DNA of 64,000 nt, from NCBI RefSeq assembly GCF_001042905.1, contig NZ_JYLB01000005.1, positions 372,001-436,000 of the forward strand, in the 5' to 3' direction. Under the pieces are notes generated by a model, which was not told where the DNA came from, did not search any database, and was given only the letters and a program-made list of their open reading frames with translations. Shown here piece after piece: positions 36,945 through 44,957 of this stretch (position 1 is its first letter; each line of letters begins with the position of its first letter). Source of the DNA: Pseudomonas lini. Lineage in GTDB: Bacteria; Pseudomonadota; Gammaproteobacteria; Pseudomonadales; Pseudomonadaceae. A program made the position numbers and the translations under genes.

Positions 36945-37933
36945 TGCGATTTGGCTGGGCCCTGGCGTGTGCGTTGCTGCTGACCTCGGTAACGGTTTCG
37001 GCGCAGCCCGCAACCGAGCTGCGCCTGTTATCCGAGCATGCCGTCGACGGCATGCGCGGCGGCAATCTGTCGGGGCTGGCCCAGTGCGGCAAGGATTTGT
37101 GGACCGTTTCGGATCGTGACGATGATCAAATCTATCGCCTCGACACCCGCAACAACACCTGGCAAGCCGAAACCGTGCGCATCGACGTACCCCTGGCGCC
37201 CGACAGCGGTTTGCCCTGGGGCTTGCGTTCGCGGGCCTGGGCGGCGTCGTTCGTGCGGGGCGGGGACCTGGATTTCGAAGGCGTCACCTGCGACAGCGCT
37301 GGCAATCGTTACATCGTCAGCGAAGCGCACGCCGCGGTGCTGCAGGTTCCGCCAATCGGGCCTGCGTCCTGGCTGAAAATCTCGCCGATGCTGGTACGCG
37401 AAGCACGGGCCAGCGGCATGTTGCTGCACTTCAATTCGTTATTTGAAGGGCTGGCGATCAATCCGGCCGGTGACACGCTGTGGCTGGCCGCCGAACGTGA
37501 GCGCCGCGGTTTGCTGCTGATCAAGCGCCAGCAAACGGTCTGGGACTGCAAGGGTGGTTGTGTGCTGCTGAGTGAAGCCGGGGTGGAGATGCAACCAGCG
37601 CAATTTCCCAAGGCCCGCGCGCGCTCCCGGGATTTTGCCGATCTGTCATTGTTTGACGGCAAATTGTTCACCCTTGAGCGCAATGCCTTTCAGGTTTGCC
37701 GTCGCGATGCGGTGACAGCCAAGGTCGAGCGCTGCTGGTCGTTTGCCGCCGAGGCCTTGCAGGAAAACCGTCGTTATTCACAGCCCTTTGGGCTGGCGGA
37801 AGCGTTGATCGTGGACGCCGACGGTGCCTGGATCGGTATCGACAACAATAATGGTGCGCGCGCCGACGGCGAGAAACGCCCGATTGTCTGGCGTTTTGCC
37901 GCGCCTGAAGGTGGCTGGAGTGCCAAGCCATGA
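36944..37933 (+). CDS. Esterase-like activity of phytase family protein
   Basis: A 329-residue exported protein with a signal peptide (MRFGWALACALLLTSVTVSA, cleavage near AQP) and the beta-propeller pattern of the phytase-like esterase family (PF13449): GLAQCGKDLWTVSDRDDDQI, DFEGVTCDSAGNRYIVSEAH, FEGLAINPAGDTLWLAAERE. It is likely periplasmic. The ATG overlaps the parE stop, and its own end overlaps the protease gene by four bases, so it is made with the topoisomerase genes. Enzymatic activity has not been shown by sequence alone. Confidence 0.8.
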   Translation: MRFGWALACALLLTSVTVSAQPATELRLLSEHAVDGMRGGNLSGLAQCGKDLWTVSDRDDDQIYRLDTRNNTWQAETVRIDVPLAPDSGLPWGLRSRAWAASFVRGGDLDFEGVTCDSAGNRYIVSEAHAAVLQVPPIGPASWLKISPMLVREARASGMLLHFNSLFEGLAINPAGDTLWLAAERERRGLLLIKRQQTVWDCKGGCVLLSEAGVEMQPAQFPKARARSRDFADLSLFDGKLFTLERNAFQVCRRDAVTAKVERCWSFAAEALQENRRYSQPFGLAEALIVDADGAWIGIDNNNGARADGEKRPIVWRFAAPEGGWSAKP

Positions 37934-38451
37934 GTCAGCAACCGCCGGGCAAGCGCGCCGGTCGGGTGTTGATGGTGTTGGCCTGGTGCGCCGCGCTGTT
38001 TCTGGCGACGCGGTTTTTCGGGCCATGGGAAGAGAATCAGCAAAACCCGAATGCGGTGGTCAACTCCGAGCAGGGCGAAGGTTTTATCGAAGTGAAGTTG
38101 ATCAGCAACAGCCAAGGGCATTTTATCGCCACTGGCCAGATCAACGGTCAGCCGGTGGATTTCATGCTCGATACCGGCGCGACCGATGTGGCGATCCCTG
38201 CGGATCTGGCCAAGCGTTTGAAGCTGGAAGAAGGTTTCGGTGTGACCCTGAGCACGGCCAATGGCCTGAGCCAGGGCTATCGTACAAAAATTGACCGCCT
38301 GCAACTGGGCGACATCGTGCTGCGGGATGTCCGCGCTCTGGTCGCGCCGGGGCTGCATGGTGATCAGGTGCTGCTCGGTATGAGCGCACTGAACAAACTT
38401 GAATTTACCCAGCGCGGTGGCACCATGCTGCTGCGCCAGACAACGAACTGA
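37930..38451 (+). CDS. Membrane-anchored retropepsin-like aspartic protease (TIGR02281 type)
   Basis: A 173-residue protein with an N-terminal transmembrane anchor (VLMVLAWCAALFLATRFF, residues 13-30) and a periplasmic single-lobe aspartic protease domain. The active-site motif FMLDTGATDVAIP places Asp81 in the DTGAT triad, and HGDQVLLGMSALNKLEF supplies the hydrophobic-glycine end. Such clan AA proteins act as homodimers. It is cotranscribed with the phytase-like gene upstream, and parC starts ten bases after its stop. The substrate is unknown. Confidence 0.85.
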   Translation: MSQQPPGKRAGRVLMVLAWCAALFLATRFFGPWEENQQNPNAVVNSEQGEGFIEVKLISNSQGHFIATGQINGQPVDFMLDTGATDVAIPADLAKRLKLEEGFGVTLSTANGLSQGYRTKIDRLQLGDIVLRDVRALVAPGLHGDQVLLGMSALNKLEFTQRGGTMLLRQTTN

Positions 38452-38461
38452 TGAGGCCCGC

Positions 38462-40729
38462 ATGAGCGACTCCCTTGATCTCAGCCTGGACGGTGTAGAA
38501 CGCCGGTCACTGGCTGACTTCACCGAAAATGCCTACCTCAATTACTCCATGTACGTGATCATGGACCGTGCCTTGCCGCATATCGGCGACGGCCTGAAAC
38601 CGGTACAGCGGCGCATCATCTACGCGATGAGCGAGTTGGGGCTGGACGCTGATTCCAAGCACAAGAAATCGGCGCGTACCGTCGGTGACGTGCTCGGTAA
38701 GTTCCACCCGCACGGCGACTCGGCGTGCTACGAAGCCATGGTCCTGATGGCCCAGCCGTTCAGCTACCGCTACACGCTGGTCGACGGCCAGGGTAACTGG
38801 GGTGCGCCGGACGATCCGAAGTCCTTCGCCGCCATGCGGTACACCGAAGCGCGGCTGTCTCGTTATTCCGAAGTGCTGCTCAGCGAGCTGGGCCAAGGCA
38901 CCGCGGATTGGGGGCCGAACTTCGACGGCACGCTGGAAGAGCCTTTGGTATTGCCGGCCCGTTTGCCGAACATCCTGCTCAACGGCACCACCGGTATCGC
39001 CGTGGGCATGGCCACCGACGTACCGCCGCATAACCTGCGCGAAGTCGCCACCGCTTGCGTGCGCTTGCTGGACGAGCCGAAAGCCACGGTCGAGCAGCTC
39101 TGCGAGCACATCCAGGGCCCGGATTACCCGACCGAAGCGGAAATCATCACGCCGCGCGCCGACCTGCTGAAAATCTACGAAACCGGCAAGGGCTCGGTGC
39201 GCATGCGCGCCGTGTATCACATCGAAGACGGCGACATCATTGTCACCGCGCTACCGCACCAGGTTTCGGGTGCCAAAGTGCTGGAACAGATCGCCGCGAT
39301 GATGCAGGCCAAACCGTCGAAAGCCCCGCAGATCGCCGATCTGCGCGACGAATCCGACCACGAAAACCCGTGCCGGATCGTGATCATTCCGGGTGCGCGC
39401 AAGAACTTTGACCACGATGCACTGATGCAACACCTGTTTGCTAGCACGGAGCTGGAGTCAAGCTACCGGGTCAACATCAACATCATCGGTCTGGACGGCA
39501 AGCCGCAGTTGAAAAACCTGCGGGCATTGCTGGTCGAATGGCTGGAGTTCCGGGTCCAGACCGTGCGTCGTCGTCTGCAATTCCGCCTGGACAAGGTCGA
39601 GCGCCGCTTGCACCTGTTGGACGGTTTGTTGATCGCTTACCTCAATCTGGATGAAGTGATTCACATCATCCGCACCGAGGAACACCCGAAAGCCGCCCTG
39701 ATCGAGCGTTTCGCCCTGAGCGAAATCCAGGCCGATTACATCCTCGACACCCGTTTGCGTCAGTTGGCGCGACTGGAAGAAATGAAGCTGCGTGCCGAGC
39801 AGGATGAACTGCTCAAGGAACAAGCCAAGCTGCAAGCCCTGCTGGGCAGCGAAGCCAAGCTGAAAAAGCTGGTACGCACCGAGCTGATCAAGGACGCCGA
39901 AACTTACGGCGACGACCGTCGCTCGCCAATCGTCGAGCGTGCAGAAGCCAAGGCCTTGACCGAGCACGATCTGCTGCCGAACGAGAAAGTGACCGTAGTT
40001 CTGTCGGAAAAAGGCTGGGTTCGCTCTGCCAAGGGGCACGAAATCGACGCCACCGGGCTTTCCTACAAGGCCGGGGATGGTTTCAAGGCCTTGGCGGCCG
40101 GACGTTCCAACCAGTTTGCGGTATTTATCGACTCCACCGGGCGCAGTTATTCGGTCGCGGCCCACACCTTGCCCTCGGCCCGTGGCCAAGGCGAGCCGCT
40201 GACCGGCCGTCTGACGCCGCCGCCAGGGGCGAGTTTCGAATGCGTGCTGATGCCTGAAGACGATTCGCTGTACGTGATCGCGTCTGACGCCGGTTACGGT
40301 TTCGTGGTCAAGGGTGAAGACCTGCAAGCCAAGAACAAGGCGGGCAAGGCCCTGTTGAGTTTGCCGAACAACGCCAAAGTGATTCTGCCGCGCCCGGTAG
40401 CCGATCGTGAGCACAACTGGCTGGCCTCGGTGACCACCGAAGGTCGCCTGCTGATTTTCAAAATCAGCGATCTGCCACAATTAGGTAAAGGTAAAGGGAA
40501 TAAGATCATCGGGATTTCCGGTGAGCGTGTTGCCAGTCGCGAAGAATATGTCACGGACATCGCCGTTTTGCCGGAGGGTGCCACTTTGGTGCTGCAGGCC
40601 GGAAAACGTACCTTGTCATTGAAGGCGGACGACCTTGAACACTACAAAGGTGAGCGTGGGCGTCGTGGTAACAAACTGCCAAGGGGCTTTCAGAGGGTTG
40701 ATGCGCTGTTCGTCGAAAACCTCAATTAA
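38462..40729 (+). CDS. parC: DNA topoisomerase IV subunit A
   Basis: DNA-cleaving subunit of topoisomerase IV. The 755-residue product has the quinolone-determining region HPHGDSACYEAM with Ser87 and Glu91 in their susceptible forms, the DNA-linking Tyr127 in AAMRYTEARLS, and a C-terminal set of beta-pinwheel blades. The ATG at 38462 is preferred to the in-frame upstream reading at 38399, which lies inside the protease gene. ParE, the partner, is encoded 1.5 kb upstream on the same strand. A 10-bp hairpin follows the stop. Confidence 0.97.
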   Translation: MSDSLDLSLDGVERRSLADFTENAYLNYSMYVIMDRALPHIGDGLKPVQRRIIYAMSELGLDADSKHKKSARTVGDVLGKFHPHGDSACYEAMVLMAQPFSYRYTLVDGQGNWGAPDDPKSFAAMRYTEARLSRYSEVLLSELGQGTADWGPNFDGTLEEPLVLPARLPNILLNGTTGIAVGMATDVPPHNLREVATACVRLLDEPKATVEQLCEHIQGPDYPTEAEIITPRADLLKIYETGKGSVRMRAVYHIEDGDIIVTALPHQVSGAKVLEQIAAMMQAKPSKAPQIADLRDESDHENPCRIVIIPGARKNFDHDALMQHLFASTELESSYRVNINIIGLDGKPQLKNLRALLVEWLEFRVQTVRRRLQFRLDKVERRLHLLDGLLIAYLNLDEVIHIIRTEEHPKAALIERFALSEIQADYILDTRLRQLARLEEMKLRAEQDELLKEQAKLQALLGSEAKLKKLVRTELIKDAETYGDDRRSPIVERAEAKALTEHDLLPNEKVTVVLSEKGWVRSAKGHEIDATGLSYKAGDGFKALAAGRSNQFAVFIDSTGRSYSVAAHTLPSARGQGEPLTGRLTPPPGASFECVLMPEDDSLYVIASDAGYGFVVKGEDLQAKNKAGKALLSLPNNAKVILPRPVADREHNWLASVTTEGRLLIFKISDLPQLGKGKGNKIIGISGERVASREEYVTDIAVLPEGATLVLQAGKRTLSLKADDLEHYKGERGRRGNKLPRGFQRVDALFVENLN

Positions 40730-40743
40730 GCGTCCTAGAGCGC

Positions 40744-40771
40744 TCGATCTACGATTTAACACGTAGATCGA
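40744..40771 (+). terminator. Hairpin after parC
   Basis: A perfect 10-bp stem TCGATCTACG / CGTAGATCGA with an eight-base A/T-rich loop, 14 bases after the parC stop. No strong U tract follows. The rest of 40730-40905 contains no gene. Confidence 0.5.
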
Positions 40772-40905
40772 CGCTTTGCCGCTGGAGTCGGAACGCATAT
40801 TCACGGATGATATGGCCTTTCAAGCGCCGGCGTAGCCGAGCGTTCTTCATATTTTTTGAGTATTTTCACTGTGGTTAGCCTTGTGGCAGCCACCTGGATG
40901 GGACG

Positions 40906-41619
40906 ATGACTGCTCTGCGCCTTCCTTTTATTTTGATGCTCGCCGGCGTTCTTGGCCTGGCGGGTTGCAGCGTTCACCAACCGGTGTCGCTGTATCAGCT
41001 GGACAGCGGAAGTCCGGCTCAGCCTGCGCAAAGCGCGGGCATGGCGGTATTGCTTGGCCCGGTAACGGTTGCCGACTACCTGCAACGCGAAACTTTGCTG
41101 CAGCGTCAGCCCGATGGCAGCCTGCAAGCTTCGGTTGATGGTCGTTGGGCGGGTAGCCTGTCGTCCGATATCGATCAGCTGTTGCTGCGTCAGGTCGCCG
41201 GTCATCTGGACAGCCAACGCGTTGTCCTGGCACCGGCAACACTGGGCTTCACGCCGGATGTTCAGGTTCTGCTGACGATCACGCGTCTGGACTCGGGTGC
41301 GTCGCAACCGGCAATCCTTGATGCGCAATGGCGCCTGATCGACCGTCGTGGTCAGGTGCGCGATAACCGCATCATTCATCTGCAGGAACAGCACGCCGGC
41401 GGCACTGCGGCTCAGGTTCAGGCTCAGGGTGTGTTGCTGCAGCGTCTGGCCGAACAGCTGTCGACCGCGCTCAAGCCACTGGCCAACCAGCCGCCGATCG
41501 CCGAAGCACCTCGCAAGCCAGCTGCCAAGCCTGTGGCACCGGCAGCAGAGCCAGAGAAGCAACCGAAGATTCCAATGGCTTCGCCGATCCGCACGGATAT
41601 GGAAGTGTTCAGGTTCTAA
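40906..41619 (+). CDS. PqiC-like (DUF330) transport auxiliary lipoprotein
   Basis: A 237-residue lipoprotein with lipobox LAGCS (Cys21 after a 20-residue signal). The mature domain follows the PqiC/ABC-transport-auxiliary pattern: SLYQLDSG, LLGPVTVADYLQRETLLQR, then WAGSLSSDIDQLLLRQVAGHL. Proteins of this family join MCE systems in lipid traffic between membranes, but no pqiA/pqiB or Mla genes are adjacent here, so a partner must be elsewhere or the gene acts alone. The C-terminal ~50 residues are a Pro/Ala/Lys-rich tail. An intrinsic terminator follows. Confidence 0.8.
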   Translation: MTALRLPFILMLAGVLGLAGCSVHQPVSLYQLDSGSPAQPAQSAGMAVLLGPVTVADYLQRETLLQRQPDGSLQASVDGRWAGSLSSDIDQLLLRQVAGHLDSQRVVLAPATLGFTPDVQVLLTITRLDSGASQPAILDAQWRLIDRRGQVRDNRIIHLQEQHAGGTAAQVQAQGVLLQRLAEQLSTALKPLANQPPIAEAPRKPAAKPVAPAAEPEKQPKIPMASPIRTDMEVFRF

Positions 41620-41638
41620 GCCTGGATTGATCCAAAGC

Positions 41639-41671
41639 AAAGCCCGCCATTGATGCGGGCTTTGTTGTTTC
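41639..41671 (+). terminator. Intrinsic terminator of the DUF330 lipoprotein gene
   Basis: Nine-base stem AAAGCCCGC / GCGGGCTTT with a seven-base loop (41639-41663), followed by a T-rich stretch GTTGTTT. Located 20 bases after the stop. Confidence 0.8.
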
Positions 41672-41706
41672 TGCAGGTTGGAGATCTGCGGTGCTGCTGC
41701 CGGCCT

Positions 41707-41732
41707 CATCGCGGGCAAGCCCGCTCCCACAG
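41707..41732. repeat. Single REP unit (family A)
   Basis: One copy of the CATCGCGGGCAAGCCCGCTC-type arm without a nearby inverted partner, lying between the lipoprotein terminator and a larger inverted repeat. Confidence 0.7.
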
Positions 41733-41756
41733 GGGATTTCTGTCGTACACAGGTTT

Positions 41757-41890
41757 GATCGTTCCCACGCTCTGCGTGGGAATGCAGCCGTGACGCTCTG
41801 CGTCACATCGGTGCCAGGTTCTGGGTATGAGGTGGGGCTGGAACGCAGAGCGTCCCTGGAGGCATTCCCACGCGGAGCGTGGGAACGATC
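41757..41890. repeat. 134-base cruciform-type inverted repeat
   Basis: The element begins GATCGTTCCCACGCTCTGCG and ends with a near reverse complement (CGCGGAGCGTGGGAACGATC). Inner arms with GACGCTCTGCGTC and GAACGCAGAGCGTCC also pair. I recall similar GTTCCCACGC repeats as common intergenic elements in fluorescent pseudomonads. No coding capacity is seen. Confidence 0.75.
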
Positions 41891-41925
41891 AGCCCGCAGA
41901 CGATCACTCATCTGCGGGCTTCTTT
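41891..41925. terminator. Hairpin next to the end of the YtjB-like gene
   Basis: Perfect 10-bp stem AGCCCGCAGA / TCTGCGGGCT with a ten-base loop and a short TCTTT on the plus-strand side. It lies 18 bases beyond the minus-strand stop at 41943, so it may mark that transcript's end even though its U tract points the other way. Confidence 0.5.
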
Positions 41926-41942
41926 ACAGCGAGGGCTAGCGT

Positions 41943-43478
41943 TTACGCCCGGCGTTCGTGCATCCGCGCCAGTTGCCGCTCCAGCATCGACGGATAGGGC
42001 TCCATCAAACGCTCTACGCAGCACGCACCTTCAGGGCTGGCGATCGGGCGGATCCGCGCACGCTGGCGAATCAGCGCGTCGTCGCTGATCTTGCGCTCCA
42101 CCAGCAACAGGTTACGGCTGTGTTGCGACAGGGCCAGTGCATCCTGAGCTGTTTCGGTCAGCAGCAGGTCGATCTGGCTCAAGCCGAACAGTTCGTCACC
42201 CAGCGTCAGGCCCAACTGCAATTGCAGGGTGATGCCGCTATCAGCGACTTCGATCTGCAACTGATGACCCAAGGCGCGCAGCAACTCTCCGCAGCAGATG
42301 GCGTTGGTCAGGTAGTCGTCGCCGCTGTCTTCGGTGTGGAACAGCATCAGCGTGCTGCCATCGTTCAGGGTATGCAGTTCGCTCTGGTAAAGCGACGCGG
42401 CCTGATCGAGGCAATCGCGATAGCGTTTGAGCAGCTCTTCCAGGCGTGCGCGGGGCAGGCGGCGCAACTGATCTTGCGCGCCCAGTTGCACGGCCAGTAC
42501 GGCGCTGTGCTGCGGCAAGTTCGATACCTGCGGCTTTACGACTGGTTTCGGCGCGCTATCTGCCGAATCATCACGCAGATCGGCAAACGGATCTTCGTCG
42601 TCCTCATCGTCTTCGACGGTGCTGACAGTGCGCCGCGGCGCAGGCTTGAGGCCGGCGACAGGCTTGGTTTCGTCGAAACCTGGATCGCGCAGGTTACGCA
42701 CTTCGAAGGTCGGCTCGTTATCGTCGGCGTCTTCGTAATCGCTGTCGTCGTATTCAGGTTCCGGCGCAGGTTCCGGCTCGGCCGGCTCTGGCGCGAAATT
42801 GGCGTGCAGCTGGCGAGCGAGGTCGCCGACCTCATCCTGGCGCTCGGTGGCCGGGGTGTATTCGTCGATATTGCGCAGCCACACCCGCAATTGCATCAGC
42901 GGCGTGGAGAGATTGCGTCCCAGGCGCAGGCTCAAGGCCAGGGATAGCGCCAGCAGAATCGCACTCAGAATGCCCATGCTTTGCAGGCTGATGGTCATTG
43001 GCTGCTGGAACTGGTCCATGTCCAGGCTGATGCGCAGTTGCCCGGCGGTCACGTCTTGAAAAGTGATCTTGCTCTGGTACATGCCCTCGGCTTCGCCCAG
43101 CAGGCTATGCTTGGGACGCTGACCGGCTTCGGCGAGGATGCGGTTATCCACGCTGTAGATGGCGGCGTGGGCCACCAATTTGTTCTTGGTCAGGTTGTTG
43201 AGCAGCACGTTCAGGCTGAGGATGTCATTGGACACCAACAGTTCCGTGGCCGAGGTCGCGGTCTGGGTGGTCAGGCTTTCGCCCAGGGCATCCGCCTGCT
43301 CGTGCATGGCCTGCTTGAACTGCAAACCCATCACGCAGGCATAGATCACCAGGGCCAGAGCGACCAGGATCACGTTATGGCTGGCAATGCGCAATGCGAT
43401 CGGTACACGGCGATGACGCAGTGCCCGGAAGATCAGCAGAAAGAAGTTATCGGTTTTTACTGGCGTGGGCCGGTTCAC
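41943..43478 (-). CDS. AhpA/YtjB (Smp)-type membrane protein with extended C terminus
   Basis: A 511-residue inner-membrane protein divergent from serB, the same partner as E. coli ytjB/smp. It has a first membrane helix at about residues 30-50, a periplasmic domain (ATSATELLVSNDILSLNVLL), a second helix near 170-192 and a HAMP-like linker (LRLGRNLSTPLMQLRVWLRN). Next comes a very acidic low-complexity stretch (~235-320), then a ~170-residue C-terminal domain beginning HSAVLAVQLGAQDQLRRLP. That last part resembles a degraded nucleotide-cyclase fold in spacing (inference). Its function is unknown. Confidence 0.72.
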   Translation of the reverse strand: MNRPTPVKTDNFFLLIFRALRHRRVPIALRIASHNVILVALALVIYACVMGLQFKQAMHEQADALGESLTTQTATSATELLVSNDILSLNVLLNNLTKNKLVAHAAIYSVDNRILAEAGQRPKHSLLGEAEGMYQSKITFQDVTAGQLRISLDMDQFQQPMTISLQSMGILSAILLALSLALSLRLGRNLSTPLMQLRVWLRNIDEYTPATERQDEVGDLARQLHANFAPEPAEPEPAPEPEYDDSDYEDADDNEPTFEVRNLRDPGFDETKPVAGLKPAPRRTVSTVEDDEDDEDPFADLRDDSADSAPKPVVKPQVSNLPQHSAVLAVQLGAQDQLRRLPRARLEELLKRYRDCLDQAASLYQSELHTLNDGSTLMLFHTEDSGDDYLTNAICCGELLRALGHQLQIEVADSGITLQLQLGLTLGDELFGLSQIDLLLTETAQDALALSQHSRNLLLVERKISDDALIRQRARIRPIASPEGACCVERLMEPYPSMLERQLARMHERRA

Positions 43479-43613
43479 TTGAGCTCGGCTCTTTAGTCCG
43501 TGAAGTTGACGCGCAGTATAGCGACAGGCCCTAGGCCGTCAAAGCGCTCACGGTGCCCGATGGTCACTGAAAATGGGTAGAATGCGGTTTTTTTCCACCT
43601 GCGGGGGTGCGCC

Positions 43614-44828
43614 TTGCGCGAAATTGTCCTGATAAACATCACGGGAGTCGACCGTCCGGGTCTGACTGCGGCCATTACCGGTGTTCTGGCCCAGGGTGGT
43701 GTGAATATTCTCGACATCGGTCAGGCGGTGATCCACGACACCCTGTCGTTTGGCATCCTGGTTGAAATTCCCGATACCGAACAAGGTAGCTCAGTGCTCA
43801 AGGACATCCTGTTCACGGCCTACAAGCTGGAGCAGCAGGTGCGTTTCACGCCCGTGTCCGAAGAGGATTACCAGCTGTGGGTCGGCAATCAGGGCAAGAA
43901 ACGCCACATTGTCACCCTGCTGACCCGCAAAGTGACCGCCGAGCAATTACAGCGCGTTAGTTCGATCACCGCCAAATATGGCCTGAACATCGATCATATC
44001 GATCGCCTGTCCGGGCGCATGCCGCTGGACACCCCGGCCGACAAGGGCAAGGGCTGCATCGAGTTTTCCGTGCGCGGCGAGGCGGCGGATCCGCAAGCGC
44101 TGCGGGCCGAATTCCTTAGCGTTGCTCAAGAACTGAACGTCGACATCGCCTTCCAGGAAGATTCGCTGTTCCGTCGTAACCGCCGTCTGGCGGTGTTCGA
44201 CATGGATTCGACGCTGATCGAAGCCGAAGTCATCGACGAACTGGCCAAGGCTGCTGGTGTGGGCGACCAAGTGTCCGCGATCACTGAGCGGGCAATGTCC
44301 GGCGAGCTGGACTTCCGCGCCAGCTTCAAAGAGCGCCTGGCCTTGCTGCAAGGGCTGGACGTCAGCGTGCTGGACTCCATCGGTGCCTCGCTGCGCCTGA
44401 CCGAAGGCGCCGAAACCCTGTTCGCCGAACTCAAGCGTCTGGGCTACAAGACGGCGATTCTGTCGGGCGGCTTCACTTACTTCGCCAAGCAACTGCAGGC
44501 CAAGCTGGGCATCGACTACGTGTTCGCCAACGAACTGGAAGTGGTCGACGGCAAGGTGACTGGTGTGGCGGTCGAGCCGATTGTCGATGCGCAACGCAAG
44601 GCTGATCTGCTGCGTGAGCTGGCGCATAAGGAAGGTTTGCGTCTGGAGCAGACGATTGCCGTCGGTGACGGTGCCAACGATCTGCCGATGCTGGCGATTG
44701 CCGGGCTGGGCGTGGCGTTCCGTGCCAAGCCGCTGGTCAAGCAATCGGCGAAGCAGGCGATTTCCACCCTTGGGCTCGATGGCGTGCTGTACCTGCTGGG
44801 CTTCCGGGATCGCGACGGGCAGCTCTGA
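43614..44828 (+). CDS. serB: Phosphoserine phosphatase
   Basis: Last step of serine synthesis: removes phosphate from phosphoserine. The 404-residue product has two ACT-like segments (INITGVDRPGLTAAITGVLA from residue ~7; HIVTLLTRKVTAEQLQRVSS near residue 102) and a HAD domain with the nucleophile motif DMDSTLIEAEVIDELA (Asp196, Asp198), the SGGFTYF threonine/serine loop, and GDGANDLPMLAIAG. Start is TTG at 43614 after GGGGGTG. It is divergent from the YtjB-like gene; 135 bases lie between, holding both promoters. REP repeats follow. Confidence 0.95.
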   Translation: MREIVLINITGVDRPGLTAAITGVLAQGGVNILDIGQAVIHDTLSFGILVEIPDTEQGSSVLKDILFTAYKLEQQVRFTPVSEEDYQLWVGNQGKKRHIVTLLTRKVTAEQLQRVSSITAKYGLNIDHIDRLSGRMPLDTPADKGKGCIEFSVRGEAADPQALRAEFLSVAQELNVDIAFQEDSLFRRNRRLAVFDMDSTLIEAEVIDELAKAAGVGDQVSAITERAMSGELDFRASFKERLALLQGLDVSVLDSIGASLRLTEGAETLFAELKRLGYKTAILSGGFTYFAKQLQAKLGIDYVFANELEVVDGKVTGVAVEPIVDAQRKADLLRELAHKEGLRLEQTIAVGDGANDLPMLAIAGLGVAFRAKPLVKQSAKQAISTLGLDGVLYLLGFRDRDGQL

Positions 44829-44852
44829 GTTTTGTATTGACTGGCAGGGCCT

Positions 44853-44929
44853 CTTCGCGAGCAAGCCCGCTCCCACATTGATCGTGTGATCGACATAGAT
44901 CCAATGTGGGAGCGGGCTTGCTCGCGAAG
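44853..44929. repeat. REP palindrome pair (family A variant)
   Basis: Arm CTTCGCGAGCAAGCCCGCTC... at 44853-44880 and its complement at 44902-44929. It is placed between the convergent serB and PilZ-like genes, where it could block read-through. Confidence 0.85.
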
Positions 44930-44957
44930 GGCGCGCCGCGGTTTTACAGACTTACGC

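Noticed and set aside
39458..40480. A 340-codon open frame opposite parC
   Set aside because: Shadow of parC with the same composition signs; no conserved motif.
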